A DNA stretch of 64,000 nucleotides from Lingula anatina (Eukaryota; Brachiopoda; Lingulata; Lingulida; Lingulidae): the NCBI RefSeq assembly GCF_001039355.2, contig NW_019774959.1, positions 18,626-82,625 on the forward strand. The letters run 5' to 3'. Under the pieces are notes generated by a model. That model saw only the letters and a program-made list of their open reading frames with translations, searched no databases and was not told where the DNA came from. The position numbers and the translations under genes are program-made. This document shows, piece after piece, positions 25,501 through 45,823 of this stretch (position 1 is its first letter; each line of letters begins with the position of its first letter).

Positions 25501-26084
25501 AGTTAGTGTCTAGCCCTGCAAAAGGAAAAGGTCAGTTTTGCCATCATGGAATACTGAATTTTCTTGACTATTTTGTGATGAGACTGACAGTAAAAACGAG
25601 AAACTTTTTTGCAAGACCTGTCGAAGTTTATTTGCACCATTGTTTTCTAGGAAACAATCAGATAGATTTCATAAGTATGCCTATGGAGCGTTTGTAACAG
25701 GCGGGTCATGCAACCGAGACTCTGATTATGACAGTCACAGTGAATCAGACTTTTCCGATTTGGGTTCAGAGCATAACGTTTCAGATGCTGACAGTGAAGA
25801 ATCTACTTGAATGAATTCACTTTGAGACTAAGAGTCCTTGTTTTCGTATCGTGCTTGCCTGCAATTTGGTTTAATCAGGTAATCTTCAAAAAAATTAGGA
25901 CTGGCTACTTTTGGTCAAGGCTGGCAGCTTTGAAAAGTTGCCAGGCCTGCTGTCCGTCTTCAAATTCATACGAATTTCATACCCCTGGCATAACATTACA
26001 ATTTTGAAGGAATGAAATTATTAAAACTGAATAATTGTAGGTATTTTTACCTTGCTCGACTACTACTCCTCTTGTGGCGTCCAT
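19340..26084 (-). CDS. Small single-SH3-domain protein (three-exon model, 79 aa)
   Basis: Exons are 26084-26051, 19765-19626 and 19405-19340. Exon 1 ends in phase 1 (CAA G), exon 2 begins with AC TTG, and exon 3 begins in phase 0 with ACT GGG and ends at TAG. The joined frame is open for 79 residues. Residues about 14-68 form a whole SH3 domain: the ALYDY-type motif is AVAIFEY (16-22), then EGDRIKI, the conserved Trp pair in RGWWKGEL (48-55), and the closing GYFPCDYV (60-67). The short acidic/polar tail resembles the end of Vav-type proteins, whose last domain is a similar SH3, but no other Vav domain is visible. SH3 domains bind proline-rich ligands. Intron 1 (6.3 kb) contains satellite repeats and an N join, so intermediate exons cannot be excluded. 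The 5' end is head to head with SF3B6. The SH3 call is firm; the joining of exon 1 is inference from phase and promoter layout. Confidence 0.6.
19532..19576 (+). repeat. (CA)n microsatellite
   Basis: CA run in intron 2 of the SH3 gene model, between its last two exons. Confidence 0.95.
20218..21045 (+). repeat. Degenerate minisatellite, units of about 120-150 bp, copy 1
   Basis: Six diverged units, each running through ggtcaattttaaggtcacag, ttcctattcaagttcaatag and gccagttttggagatataag. It lies in intron 1 of the SH3 gene model. Non-coding. Confidence 0.8.
20429..21393 (+). repeat. Segment duplicated at 22219-23179 (copy 1)
   Basis: Includes most of the minisatellite and about 350 bp beyond it; almost identical to the second copy. 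After 21393 the two diverge. Confidence 0.85.
21530..22085 (+). repeat. Degenerate tandem repeat with aaatccaagatggccgcc
   Basis: About four units spaced 160-190 bp, each with a variant of aaaatccaagatggccgcc, a 'cataggaatactag' stretch and a cacatc(c)tta segment. Non-coding. Confidence 0.6.
22219..23179 (+). repeat. Segment duplicated from 20429-21393 (copy 2)
   Basis: Begins directly after a lone N at 22217 and repeats copy 1 with a few substitutions and small indels. Confidence 0.85.
23400..23620. other. GC-rich patch of unknown nature
   Basis: Contains gcggcagagctggcggagcc and cgccagcgcctacgctgg, unlike its neighbours. Frames on both strands are short. It may be a fragment of a mobile element. 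Confidence 0.25.
24243..24447 (+). mobile_element. GATCGATC-type MITE, copy 1
   Basis: About 205 bp with inverted ends: CATTCCCACAGATTT then AGATCGATCTA, and the reverse at the right (GATGGATCGATCTAAATC, ending GGGAATG). Non-coding. Four more copies lie in this window. Confidence 0.75.
25568..25810 (+). CDS. Possible 3' coding exon with Cys cluster and Ser/Asp tail
   Basis: An open frame without an ATG runs 80 codons to TGA at 25808. Its start has closely spaced Cys residues (FCDE, then LFCKTC) and its end is a strongly acidic, serine-rich tail (SDYDSHSESDFSDLGSE and SDADSEES). This bias is not what random AT-rich DNA gives. It could be the last exon of a gene or a transposon remnant; the preceding 300 bp also encodes a Cys-rich string (NCRCTKSGPC). 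No family named. Confidence 0.3.
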   Translation, partial: LFCDETDSKNEKLFCKTCRSLFAPLFSRKQSDRFHKYAYGAFVTGGSCNRDSDYDSHSESDFSDLGSEHNVSDADSEEST

Positions 26085-27693
26085 TGCGACTGTCAAGTTC
26101 CTACTACGTTGAGAGCGCAGTACAAGTTTTCTTCAAAGGATTTTGTCTGGTCACCTTCGAAATTCACTTTCCACGGTGGTGATGTCACCAAATATCACAA
26201 GCCTCACGTGAATAAACCGTCCTGACGTATTATTAACGCGGGGGTAGCAGTCCGTGAATAATCCGTCGTGTCGCACTGGTCATTCTGCATACCTGGCCAT
26301 TGTTCTCAGGTTCTATTAAGCAATTTGGAGGCACTGTACCGTAGCGACCCCCCTATATAGATATATTTCACACCTTACGTGGTTATTGTTCTCAAGATAC
26401 AACAAGTAGGCCCTACTTCAGCAGTTATAAGAACCTAGATTACATTGTTCAAATTTTGTCCTTTGGTTCAAGTTTATCTGTTAGTGTCAGGTATAAATAA
26501 TTGTGTTTAGCTACTACTTATGCATTTTTCTTTACTTTATGTAAAGAATATTTTGGCCTGCCTTGCCGAAGTAGTTTACTGCGGTAAACGTAAGACAGCA
26601 ACCGGATCCTAAAACAATTAAGACAGAGAGAACTATTAACCAACATACCTGGGTAGCCTTGCGAGTCCACAGATTTTTTATATTCAAGAAAATCTTTATA
26701 GAATTTTCAGTTGACTTCCATGCCAACTTCAGGGATATATTTGAAAAGTAGAGCTTTTAAGTTAAGAAATATTTATTGATACAGGCAAAGTCGCAATTAA
26801 ATGTAATTTAAAGGTACACACGAACCGAGCATCGGTGGAGCGTGGATTCCCAGTAATCCTCAGAAAAAAGCTTTTTCTTGATGTTATATTTTGCCATTCA
26901 AAGAACTAACCTCTAAGGAGGCTCCGAGTGAAAGGATTAAAAACAAAAATTCTTAAAACTGCTCTGTACTGTTTTCAAAATATGATTTCAAGCAATCTTG
27001 GTAAAAGTTAGCAACCTTTGAATTTTTTTTATATAAAGTGTATTTACAAACCAGTACCCTCATTTAGCTATAGTTAATTTACTGTAAAGATCAAACTCTG
27101 TTTTAAGGTAATATTTCTCATTGCTATATCAAAACATGATGAATGAGAAATGTCATATATATTTTAAAAAAGCTTCTCAACAGAAGCAGATATCACAGCA
27201 AGGGCAAAGGCCAAACCAAAGATAGACCAAAAATCTTTTTGACACATGTTACAACATGAATAAATGTGGCCAAAATCAGCAAAAACAAAATTTCTTTTCA
27301 GACATTCGAATGTTTTCATAAAAGTTATCTTAATTTTGCAAACAATTTGTACAGTTTTTAACCTTGTTAAAACAATGTTTAGGATTTACATTTCAGAAAA
27401 TGTTTTAGACTGTTAATTATGTTTCCAGAAGACGTTTTTAAAACATCCTTAAATGTAATCGTAATATTTCTTCTTTTAAAATATTTTTTCAAGTTTATGA
27501 TGGCACTATTTCCATAGATTTAGGTTCTAGATTTAGGTATTGCCAACTCAATCTTGATTTCATAAAGGCCCTATATCACACGTGACGTCAGCAATTCACC
27601 AGCACACGAACAATACGTTGTTAAGGTCCACTTAAGGCATGTAAGAACCTCACTCATTTACATATCATATTTACCTAATCAGTCAGCATATTT

Positions 27694-28120
27694 TCTCAAG
27701 CCCCTTAATTAGGTCCAAACCTTCAGCATTTAGGCTTCGTTCACATGCAATGTCTATTTTCTATAGTAACTTATAGTAACTGGCTCGCGCTGCCAGTAAT
27801 TACGCCGCGGGATATTCAGGGCACAGACCATGATCATAAGACATACCGCGAATAGAAAATAGAATTTAAAAAATAGACATTGCATGTGAATGAAGCCTTA
27901 TACACACTATCTACAGGGAATCTATCTGCATGCCACAGTGGCAGCAACTCATTTAAATACTAATTGCAATGCAACAGATAACAAGTGAGAGCTTCTACAG
28001 TACTTATCAGTTATATCAGTTCTACTTATCAGGTATACCTTTACAGAGGATGATAAATATTCAAGACTGAAGCAATGTGAATAAATGCTGAAGGTTTGGA
28101 CCTAATAAAGGGGCTTGAGA
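27694..28120. mobile_element. Inverted-repeat element nested in the 2-kb element
   Basis: Arms 27694-27732 and 28082-28120 are inverted copies over 39 bp (TCTCAAGCCCCTTNATTAGG...) with one mismatch. It is about 427 bp, non-coding, and lies wholly within the element at 26808-28852. Confidence 0.65.
27731..27900. mobile_element. MITE nested within the nested element
   Basis: A 170-bp stretch with 30-bp terminal inverted repeats (TAAGGCTTCATTCACATGCA... on the right arm, read inward). It abuts the left arm of the 27694-28120 element at a TA. Confidence 0.65.
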
Positions 28121-28925
28121 ATTGGAACTGAAGATGTGAGTTTGTGGTTATATTCCCTCTCCCATGCATCAGTGACAAGGGAAATATTAGAAGAACCTGG
28201 GTAGGGAGGAACATGGCCCCCTACAACGTGGTTCCTCGATATGAAACCATACAGCTTTTGTGTTTTTAATATCCAAATACTTAAAAGATCAATAAAGCTA
28301 AAAAATAGGCGGAAGACAAGAACCTATTATATCGTATCTTTTATATTAATTATTATTTAATATCACAATAATAAACGAGTCGCCTTTTGATGTATGCCCG
28401 GCTATGACCTCTATTAAAAATACCAATTTTTATGAGATTGCAAATTGTATCGTATTGCTTGGTTCTATTGCCTCACTTTCAAAAATTAGAACAGGCGCTC
28501 CAAAATCATAAGAAGATAAAGATTTTTTATAACAGCTACGGATTTTTGAGGAAAATAAAGAAAAGGCGAGGATTTTTTGCTCTGTTTTATGGTTATTTTT
28601 AACTTTTGGTAATTTTACCCGAAAATGATGTTTGAATGGATTTTTCTGCTAGCATTCTATGCTGTATGTTACGACCAAAAATTTTTAAAAAGGAGCAGTC
28701 TTAAGCTATTTTATGGGTGATTGAGTGATCTATTCAGTTTATCCCTTGGCATGTTGAATTTATTTGAGTCGTATAAGAAACTAGTAGAAGTGGTTTACAT
28801 GTTTTACTGGGAATCCACGCTTCACCAATGCTCGGTTCGTATGTACCTTTAATGTATTTTGCAGTATAATTTTCAGTTTTATTAATCAAGAGTGGGGGAG
28901 GGGTGGTTCCAAAATCCCCTTAGGG

Positions 28926-28926
<1 letters not shown>

Positions 28927-28959
<33 letters not shown>
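28927..28959 (+). repeat. (CA)n microsatellite
   Basis: CA run just outside the right arm of the 2-kb inverted-repeat element. Confidence 0.95.
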
Positions 28960-28961
<2 letters not shown>

Positions 28962-29434
28962 TAAATGCGAAGGGACCCCCCCCCCCCCCCTTACAATAAA
29001 GACAAAATAATTAAATGTTAATGTAAGGGAAACCGATGGATTTGCTTTTTAATGCATACAATCAACAGAATATTTCCAAGATAATTTCTCAAAACAACAC
29101 CACAAAGCGAGTTAAATCAAATCAACAGGACGGTAAACACCGGCAGGTTTTATCAATTTCACTATTTGTTTATTTCAAACCAGAGAATGAGAGAAAGTAC
29201 TTTTCGCGCATGCGCAGTAGTTTGAGTCCTGTGCTCAATACACCTTCACCTTTACCATTTTTAATTTTCTTTAAAACACTTCGATATGCGTAAAGCCTGG
29301 TATAAAATTCGCGAATAGGATTTAGTTTTGACATTGGAGATGGTGGTATATTGAACATAGTAGATTGAATCCAAATTGAGATTATCATTTTACTTCTCTT
29401 CAACGCGAGATTCTACGATACTAAAAACGTCAAG

Positions 29435-32400
29435 ATGGCGATGGGAAGGAAAACAAACGTGAGTATCTCTTTGATATTGATTAAGCACAGTCTATCTGTC
29501 AGATTTTTCAATAAATGTATGGAGTCTTATTAATCTTTATTTATTTTTCTTTTAAAAAATAAAAAACTTAAGCCCAGATTCTCTTCATGGTTCTTATACT
29601 GTTGTTATTAGTACCGCTTGTTCCAAACCTTAGTCTTCATAAAGGCAAAGCATGATACAAGACATTGAGATTTGTCAATAAGGTTGACCGAAAAACCAGA
29701 ATTATTTATGAACATTGGACACGTGAAAATTGATTAGTTGAAGGTTATGCAGCGATATTGAACTGGTGTTATGTAAAGAAAACAGTTTTGTGTGAACCAG
29801 ATTAATGCGACTTTGCTCTCAACTCTGTCGATAGGTATATCAGAAAAATTTTCAAACTGATCAGAAAATTAAAATACTTATATCATCTGAAAGGTAATGC
29901 AAAAACCGGATGAAATCATTTGGAATTTTTTAAATATTCCTACAAGCAACAAAGATATTGAAGTTTTTTAACTGCAAAAATCCACCAAAAGTGTCCACAC
30001 TTCTCAGCTCAAAACCTGTGCCCACTGACCAGCAATGTTCACTCAGGCGCAGCAGAGCACCCTGTGTGTCTTTGTGTGCTCAGCCTATTGTCTGGCTCAC
30101 ATAGCCTGTGACTAATCAGGGCAGAGCTATTTCCCTGTGGTAATTTTCACATCATGTAATATTGCGGATTAAATTAACTATACTTCGCAACCTTCAAATT
30201 TCATGATTTTTCTACATAATATAGCAAATTTCATAAACTTTGCTGGATATAAATTTCAAAAAGATGATACCAGCACTTACCTGAAATTTTTTAGCATTTT
30301 GTAGAGGCAAAACTTAAAACAAGCAGAACCGAAACTTGTCAAAGACTGCAACATGGGAAAATCATGTGACCGGATTTTACTCTTTGATTTACAACTTATT
30401 TAGTTAATGGCTTGTATTAGTTTTTTTACGCAGCGCTAAAAGAGAGATTTAAAAAAGGGGTTCCATAGGCGAACTGTCAGCAGGCCGACTTCAGTTTAAC
30501 ACTTCACTGCCCGTGGACAGTTACGACTGTAGCGCCCCTAGCGGATTGTGATCTACCTANNNNNNNNNNNNNNNNNNNNNNNNNNNNNNNNNNNNNNNNN
30601 NNNNNNNNNNNNNNNNNNNNNNNNNNNNNNNNNNNNNNNNNNNNNNNNNNNNNNNNNNNNNNNNNNNNNNNNNNNNNNNNNNNNNNNNNNNNNNNNNNNN
30701 NNNNNNNNNNNNNNNNNNNNNNNNNNNNNNNNNNNNNNNNNNNNNNNNNNNNNNNNNNNNNNNNNNNNNNNNNNNNNNNNNNNNNNNNNNNNNNNNNNNN
30801 NNNNNNNNNNNNNNNNNNNNNNNNNNNNNNNNNNNNNNNNNNNNNNNNNNNNNNNNNNNNNNNNNNNNNNNNNNNNNNNNNNNNNNNNNNNNNNNNNNNN
30901 NNNNNNNNNNNNNNNNNNNNNNNNNNNNNNNNNNNNNNNNNNNNNNNNNNNNNNNNNNNNNNNNNNNNNNNNNNNNNNNNNNNNNNNNNNNNNNNNNNNN
31001 NNNNNNNNNNNNNNNNNNNNNNNNNNNNNNNNNNNNNNNNNNNNNNNNNNNNNNNNNNNNNNNNNNNNNNNNNNNNNNNNNNNNNNNNNNNNNNNNNNNN
31101 NNNNNNNNNNNNNNNNNNNNNNNNNNNNNNNNNNNNNNNNNNNNNNNNNNNNNNNNNNNNNNNNNNNNNNNNNNNNNNNNNNNNNNNNNNNNNNNNNNNN
31201 NNNNNNNNNNNNNNNNNNNNNNNNNNNNNNNNNNNNNNNNNNNNNNNNNNNNNNNNNNNNNNNNNNNNNNNNNNNNNNNNNNNNNNNNNNNNNNNNNNNN
31301 NNNNNNNNNNNNNNNNNNNNNNNNNNNNNNNNNNNNNNNNNNNNNNNNNNNNNNNNNNNNNNNNNNNNNNNNNNNNNNNNNNNNNNNNNNNNNNNNNNNN
31401 NNNNNNNNGCCTATTGTCTGGCTCACATAGCCTGTGACTAATCAGGGCAGAGCTATTTCCCTGTGGTAATTTTCACATCATGTAATATTGCGGATTAAAT
31501 TAACTATACTTCGCAACCTTCAAATTTCATGATTTTTCTACATAATATAGCAAATTTCATAAACTTTGCTGGATATAAATTTCAAAAAGATGATACCAGC
31601 ACTTACCTGAAATTTTTTAGCATTTTGTAGAGGCAAAACTTAAAACAAGCAGAACCGAAACTTGTCAAAGACTGCAACATGGGAAAATCATGTGACCGGA
31701 TTTTACTCTTTGATTTACAACTTATTTAGTTAATGGCTTGTATTAGTTTTTTTACGCAGCGCTAAAAGAGAGATTTAAAAAAGGGGTTCCATAGGCAAAC
31801 TGTCAGCAGGCCGACTTCAGTTTAACACTTCACTGCCCGTGGACAGTTACGACTGTAGCGCCCCTAGCGGATTGTGATCTACCTACTGTCGAGTTCAGCC
31901 ACACGTTTTTCGTCAGTCAGGGCACAAGTAGTTATTTTCTAATAAATGTGTGTGCTTTTTTTCTGTATGTCTTTTAAATCAGATATCAAATAATTTAAAC
32001 AGAAACGAATTCTTATCATACTACATTGATAATAATATTTGAGCTTGTGAGCAATGTATTCATCTTACTAATTGATGTATGCCTTTGATATTCCCATTCC
32101 AGGTGCGGCTCCCTCCTGAGGTGAACAGAATCCTCTATGTGCGGAACCTTCCCTACAAGATAACTGCAGAAGAGATGTACGACATATTTGGGAAATACGG
32201 GGCCATCAGACAGATCAGGGTGTAAGTTAAAAACAGAAGGGTAAACTTATTTTGAAAAATGGCAGAAGTGGGGAATGAAATGTGTAGTTTATTGTGCTTC
32301 ATTTTGTAGATATATGAATAACTTTAACTCTGTTACATTTAATGAACACATATTTGGAGTGAATATAACCAATGTGCTGATTACACCAATCTAGTTTGCA

Positions 32401-33909
32401 AATTTTGCCCAAAATATAAATTTGCTGCATCATATAGCCTCCGTCATCTAAAAGGTATGGTTGTCTCAATATAAGAAACGTAGCCTTATATGTGTCTTTT
32501 GAACAAACAAGTACTTTTAACTAGAAAGGGGGTCATAAAAATACCCATTTTATTGATTGTACAGATTCCATTATGCTATCTTGTCATGTTAGTTTGTTGA
32601 TACTAGAGTCTGAAAAATAGGGTTGTCTCAAAGTAAGAGACAAAGCCTTATGTGTTGTTATAGGCCACGAGGGCCTCTTCCGTCCTTATCTAGGGGAGTG
32701 CTAACCTTCTCTCCTTTCATACAACACAATTTGCATAGAAAGCCATGTGGCATATATAGAGGGTTTTATGATACTGTTTTCGGCTGTGGTAGCATTGATT
32801 TGAAAATTTTGTGTATTTTAGATGCTTATAAATTTAGAGAAGCATCAAATCAATTGGTAGTCTTGTATGTTTTGAATTTTTATGTTGTTATGGAATTTTG
32901 ATTCTATGTTATTTGATTTTTGAGATTTTTTTAATTTTAAATTTTCACCTGTCATACCTGTGACCTGTAATACAATTGGTTTTTTCCATACTCCCTGCTT
33001 CCCACAACTTTCATTGAAGTGTAAAGTCTAACAATGTTAATTGAACATATTTCACGAAAAAAAAAGGATCAAAAGGATAGAAAAAGGCAGAATTTTCCAA
33101 AACTGACTTTTCTTTTTAATTGTGAATTTTGTACACAAAGTAATTTTAATTCAGCAAATTCAAACTTATTGCTCAAAAAAACTTAACTATAAGTTAATTA
33201 AGTGTATCAATGAAAACATCTACCAGTTATGCTGTCTTACTAAATTTCGATTCTTCTCTTTCTTTCCAGAGGCAACACTCCAGAAACCCGAGGCACAGCA
33301 TTTGTCGTGTATGAAGACATATTCGATGCCAAGAACGCCTGTGATCACCTCTCAGGCTTTAATGTGTGTAACAGATACCTGGTAGTCCTCTACTACCAGT
33401 CCACAAAGGTGAGGGCCTTCACAGCCTTGGCATTCAGACAGCCAGAGGGCTAGATTTTGATACAGAAGAAAAAAAGTTTCATCTTTTAAGGAAGATGAAA
33501 TACTGAGGAGTCACTTAGAATTAATTGATTTTGCCAGTTTGAAGTTTTTATCTATTTTAAGAAGTGTTTTGTAATTATTATATAATGTGCAATGATAGTG
33601 CATTTGAAATGAAATGTAAACAGAAAAACAAAATGGATATGAAAACTAATGTGATTAATGATTCTTATTTTAAGTCAGAAATTTGGGTTTTCTTGAAATC
33701 AAAACGATAATTTTATTGATATTCTATTGTGATACAGCAAAAAAGCTTGCTTTGTTGCCATTAATAGTGTAGGCACCAATTGTGAAGAAAGGCATTGTTT
33801 CATTTTACAGGCTTTCAAGAAGACAGACACAGACAAAAAGCAACAAGATTTGGACAATATGAAAGCCAAATACGGACTAAGTACCCCAGATCTATCTAAG
33901 TCAAAATGA
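29435..33909 (+). CDS. SF3B6: SF3B6: splicing factor 3B subunit 6 (p14, branch-site binding)
   Basis: Small subunit of the U2 snRNP SF3b complex; it acts in the nucleus and contacts the branch-point adenosine during spliceosome assembly. Coding exons are 29435-29458, 32103-32221, 33270-33408 and 33811-33909. All have GT-AG borders and compatible phases, giving 126 aa (human 125). It is essentially one RRM: RNP2 is at residues 18-23 (ILYVRN, including the conserved Tyr20) and RNP1 at 56-63 (GTAFVVYE). The flanking signature residues [21 protein letters not shown] and ETRGTA match the family closely. The start is the only ATG in the short first exon, in a good context (caagATGG), and gives the family N-terminus MAM. 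Intron 1 holds a sequencing gap at 30560-31408. It lies head to head with the small SH3 gene and tail to tail with RPN2. Identification rests on sequence recall of the family and is secure. Confidence 0.97.
30088..30559 (+). repeat. Direct repeat left of the N gap
   Basis: Same sequence as 31409-31886 with a G/A difference in ccataggcgaactg. It lies in SF3B6 intron 1 and shows no gene. Confidence 0.9.
30560..31408. other. Assembly gap (849 N) in SF3B6 intron 1
   Basis: A run of N. The 472 bp to its left (30088-30559) recur almost exactly to its right (31409-31886), so the gap probably separates overlapping contig ends. Confidence 0.99.
31409..31886 (+). repeat. Direct repeat right of the N gap
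   Basis: Second copy of 30088-30559; the unique intron continues after it (ctgtcgagttcagcc) towards SF3B6 exon 2. Confidence 0.9.
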
Positions 33910-34387
33910 TAGATCCTGTGTACTGCTGTAAGACAATATCAAGATCTTTATAAGGCCCTTTTTTATGTTGAGCAGTGCAATTTTCTGTATCCCACCAAAT
34001 TTACTGGTAATTATAGGGCGAAGGGTGAGGGGGTTTCCCCCTTTCACAAGCCTCAATTTACCAATAATGATTTTCTGCTTAACAGGATGTTGCGAGTGTG
34101 GTTCATTTAGGTGACTCTTTTACAAAATGGCCAGTCTATCAATTCGTCAATCTCACAAACTGTTATGGTACAGAACACTGTCATGCTTGACGTTTTAAGG
34201 GCCCAAAGTACATGGAGATAATCACTCTTTAAAGATTTTGGAAAGGAGGGAGAATGTTTGACCTGGTTTCATTGAAGAATTTTGGGTCTAAAAGTGATTC
34301 AGAAATATTTTAAGACACAAAAAAGATCTGTTTAATGAATTTAGAATGAATGTGCAGCTGTCCACTAAAGGCGAAACATTGTCTTTT

Positions 34388-34395
34388 TAAAATAA
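34388..34395 (+). terminator. Candidate poly(A) signal of SF3B6
   Basis: An AATAAA hexamer lies about 480 nt after the SF3B6 stop, and a second lies near 34909. Either could end the transcript. The 3' UTR assignment is inference. Confidence 0.3.
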
Positions 34396-36332
34396 ATAGC
34401 TGTTTCTTGTTGTTAAACGGGTGCAATATTTAAGTTGACATGGATATCTTGGTTCAAGGATGGCTTGCAGTGAAGATCAATTTTTCATTCCAAAGTTCTG
34501 CTGTGAAACAATTGTGGAGGCCATGTTTCATCTGATATGTTTCAGATACTTTGTTACATGAGGAAAAACCTTTTAAGTTAGCATTATATAGAAGCAAAAG
34601 CTGAAGATGGGAGTGAGGACAACAGGCACTCTTAATAAACTTCAAAATATGTAATGGAGGCACATGAAAACAGAAATACCCATTGTGCAATGAAAGTGGA
34701 ATGGATTTATCATGTAAAAATCAAGAAGTAAGTGGCAGATGGAGAATTTGTATTTTTAAGGGCTGCAGAAAAGGTACGGGTGCAGTGTAAATACAGGCCT
34801 CGTAATTTCCAAAATAATTTCACTGGGGTAATTTGTTTTCAGATTGTGGCGAGTTGATGTACATCACTGAATGTATTTGTAATTTGAGAGATTAAATTAA
34901 ATATTTTGAAATAAATATGCATTGCTAAATGGCTTGATTTGTTCTTTCAGTAATTTGACAAATTAACATCTATTTTATCAAAATCCTGATATCAAAGATG
35001 GCACATATGGACAACAAAACGAGTAAATTCAAAGAAATTGATTGCATGTTATCCATTACTATTTATTTGGATTAAATTTATTAATGGGAAAATTACGGTT
35101 TGTGTTCCAAAATTTCATCATTTCTTTCTCCCAGTCCAACTTTTCCTTCACTCACACAGTAAAGAGATTTTTTTCTAGTCTGCAGATTTCAGACTTTTTG
35201 GGAGCCAAATTTCATAATTGATGCAGAGGAAAGTCCATGGGGATCCTGCGCCATATTTTCAGTATGTGGCCTCATCTCTCCTCAGCATCTAGACAAGTAC
35301 AGGCAGTACATATACGACTTTCAACTGCTGCTCTAAATGTAAATAATCATCTCCATTACTCCATTTTAACATTCACGGGCACAATCCAGACAAACGTCGA
35401 GTGAAAAATTCCAACTTAACTATGTTTACGGTGACCAACTTGACGAACAGTGCATACCTGCCTCCAAGAACTTTGGCAGTGAAAATGCCATTTTTACAAA
35501 AGTTTTCACTTCACACACACACATTCTCATATTTAAAAAAAAAAAAAAAAAAAAAAAACAGCTTCTCTTATAAATATGTTTCATTTTATTTCAATGGCAT
35601 ATTTGTAATGTATAAAGTACTGCAGCTCCAACAAAACTTTACGTGAATGTTAAACTGGACAAGTTGTAAAACCCACAAATCAACTACAATGAATATTGTA
35701 CAGAAGACTGTAAAATTTACCCCTAGTACAAAAACATTAATTTACTGAACTAGAAGTCAATAACAACAATAAGATTTCATCTTATTAAAGTCTCCCAAAC
35801 TCTTACTTCAGTTATCTATTGCACTTATCAAACTTAGATTTTTCCACAACCAGACTCTCAGACTTTTGGGCTTTCTGTCCATTTATACACCAAATGATAT
35901 CAGTATCTTCTGTTGCCATCATGATCAGCGTCTTCTCTTTTTCCCTCCATTAGCCATTTCACTCCCAACAATCACATTCAGAAATAGTAATTGTTTCACT
36001 ATCCGTTAACAGCTGCCACTTTCTCGCATCTAGTGAAATTTTCCATTATTTTTCTTATTTTTTTTTTCTTTAAAAAAGTATGTCTTAAATGTTTTATAAT
36101 CTTTTCGTCTTTTATGCCTATACTACTAACAGGCAAATCTTTGTCTTGGAATTAGAAAGTATCTACTCTGACTTCAACTACTTTGGTTTCCTAGCTTCAA
36201 CTGGACTTCCTGAAAATAACAATACAGAAAATGTCAAATGGAGAATGGCAAAGAAAAAGCACTTTACCTGAATAGAAGAGTGCAAATCTGTCCACACACA
36301 ACAACTTCTATTTTTAAATACTAAATCAATAC

Positions 36333-36338
36333 TTTATT
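36333..36338 (-). terminator. Candidate poly(A) signal of RPN2
   Basis: On the minus strand this reads AATAAA, about 240 nt past the RPN2 stop codon. It is the first such hexamer I noticed downstream; use of the site is inferred only. Confidence 0.35.
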
Positions 36339-36577
36339 ATTTTATCTGATTTTCTCCCGTTGTGACCATTTAAATCATTTAAACTTCCAACAACACTGAA
36401 CACAAAGTGCAATGAAATTTAAAGGCATACCACATTTCTCTTTATCTAAATAGACAGGCTTGTATAGGTAGCTAATTTCTGTTATATTATGTCAAATTGG
36501 TTAAATATGTGGAATCTGTTTTCTTGTTTAGCTTTTCGAGGTTTTAACCAATCAGGTCAAAAGTTTCAGAACGACCT

Positions 36578-45823
<9,246 letters not shown>

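Larger units (their letters stand above)
26808..28852. mobile_element. 2.0-kb inverted-repeat element (non-autonomous DNA transposon candidate)
   Basis: The ends 26808-26856 and 28804-28852 are 49-bp near-perfect inverted repeats starting TTAAAGGTAC and ending CCCAGTAA. TTAA at both outer ends could be a target duplication, as in piggyBac-type elements, but the termini do not start with CCC. No transposase frame lies inside. It sits in the SF3B6/SH3 head-to-head promoter interval, which lacks it in the copy at 14165-14484. Confidence 0.65.
26085..29434. promoter_or_regulatory. SF3B6: Head-to-head promoter interval of SF3B6 and the SH3 gene, split by a 2-kb insertion
   Basis: The start codons of the SH3 gene (26084, minus) and SF3B6 (29435, plus) point away from each other. 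The flanks 26085-26195 and 29255-29434 align with the compact 320-bp interval at 14165-14484, so about 3 kb has been inserted between the two halves here. The insertion includes an inverted-repeat element (26808-28852). Bidirectional promoter activity is inferred from layout. Confidence 0.5.
33910..36500. other. Intergenic region between SF3B6 and RPN2 3' ends
   Basis: Presumed 3' UTRs and spacer of two convergent genes, with a reversed dispersed repeat (35165-35235) and a poly-A stretch at 35536-35559. No further gene seen. Confidence 0.5.

Noticed and set aside
30548-31441. Long open frames across the N gap on both strands
   Set aside because: They consist of N bases read as unknown residues and are not genes.
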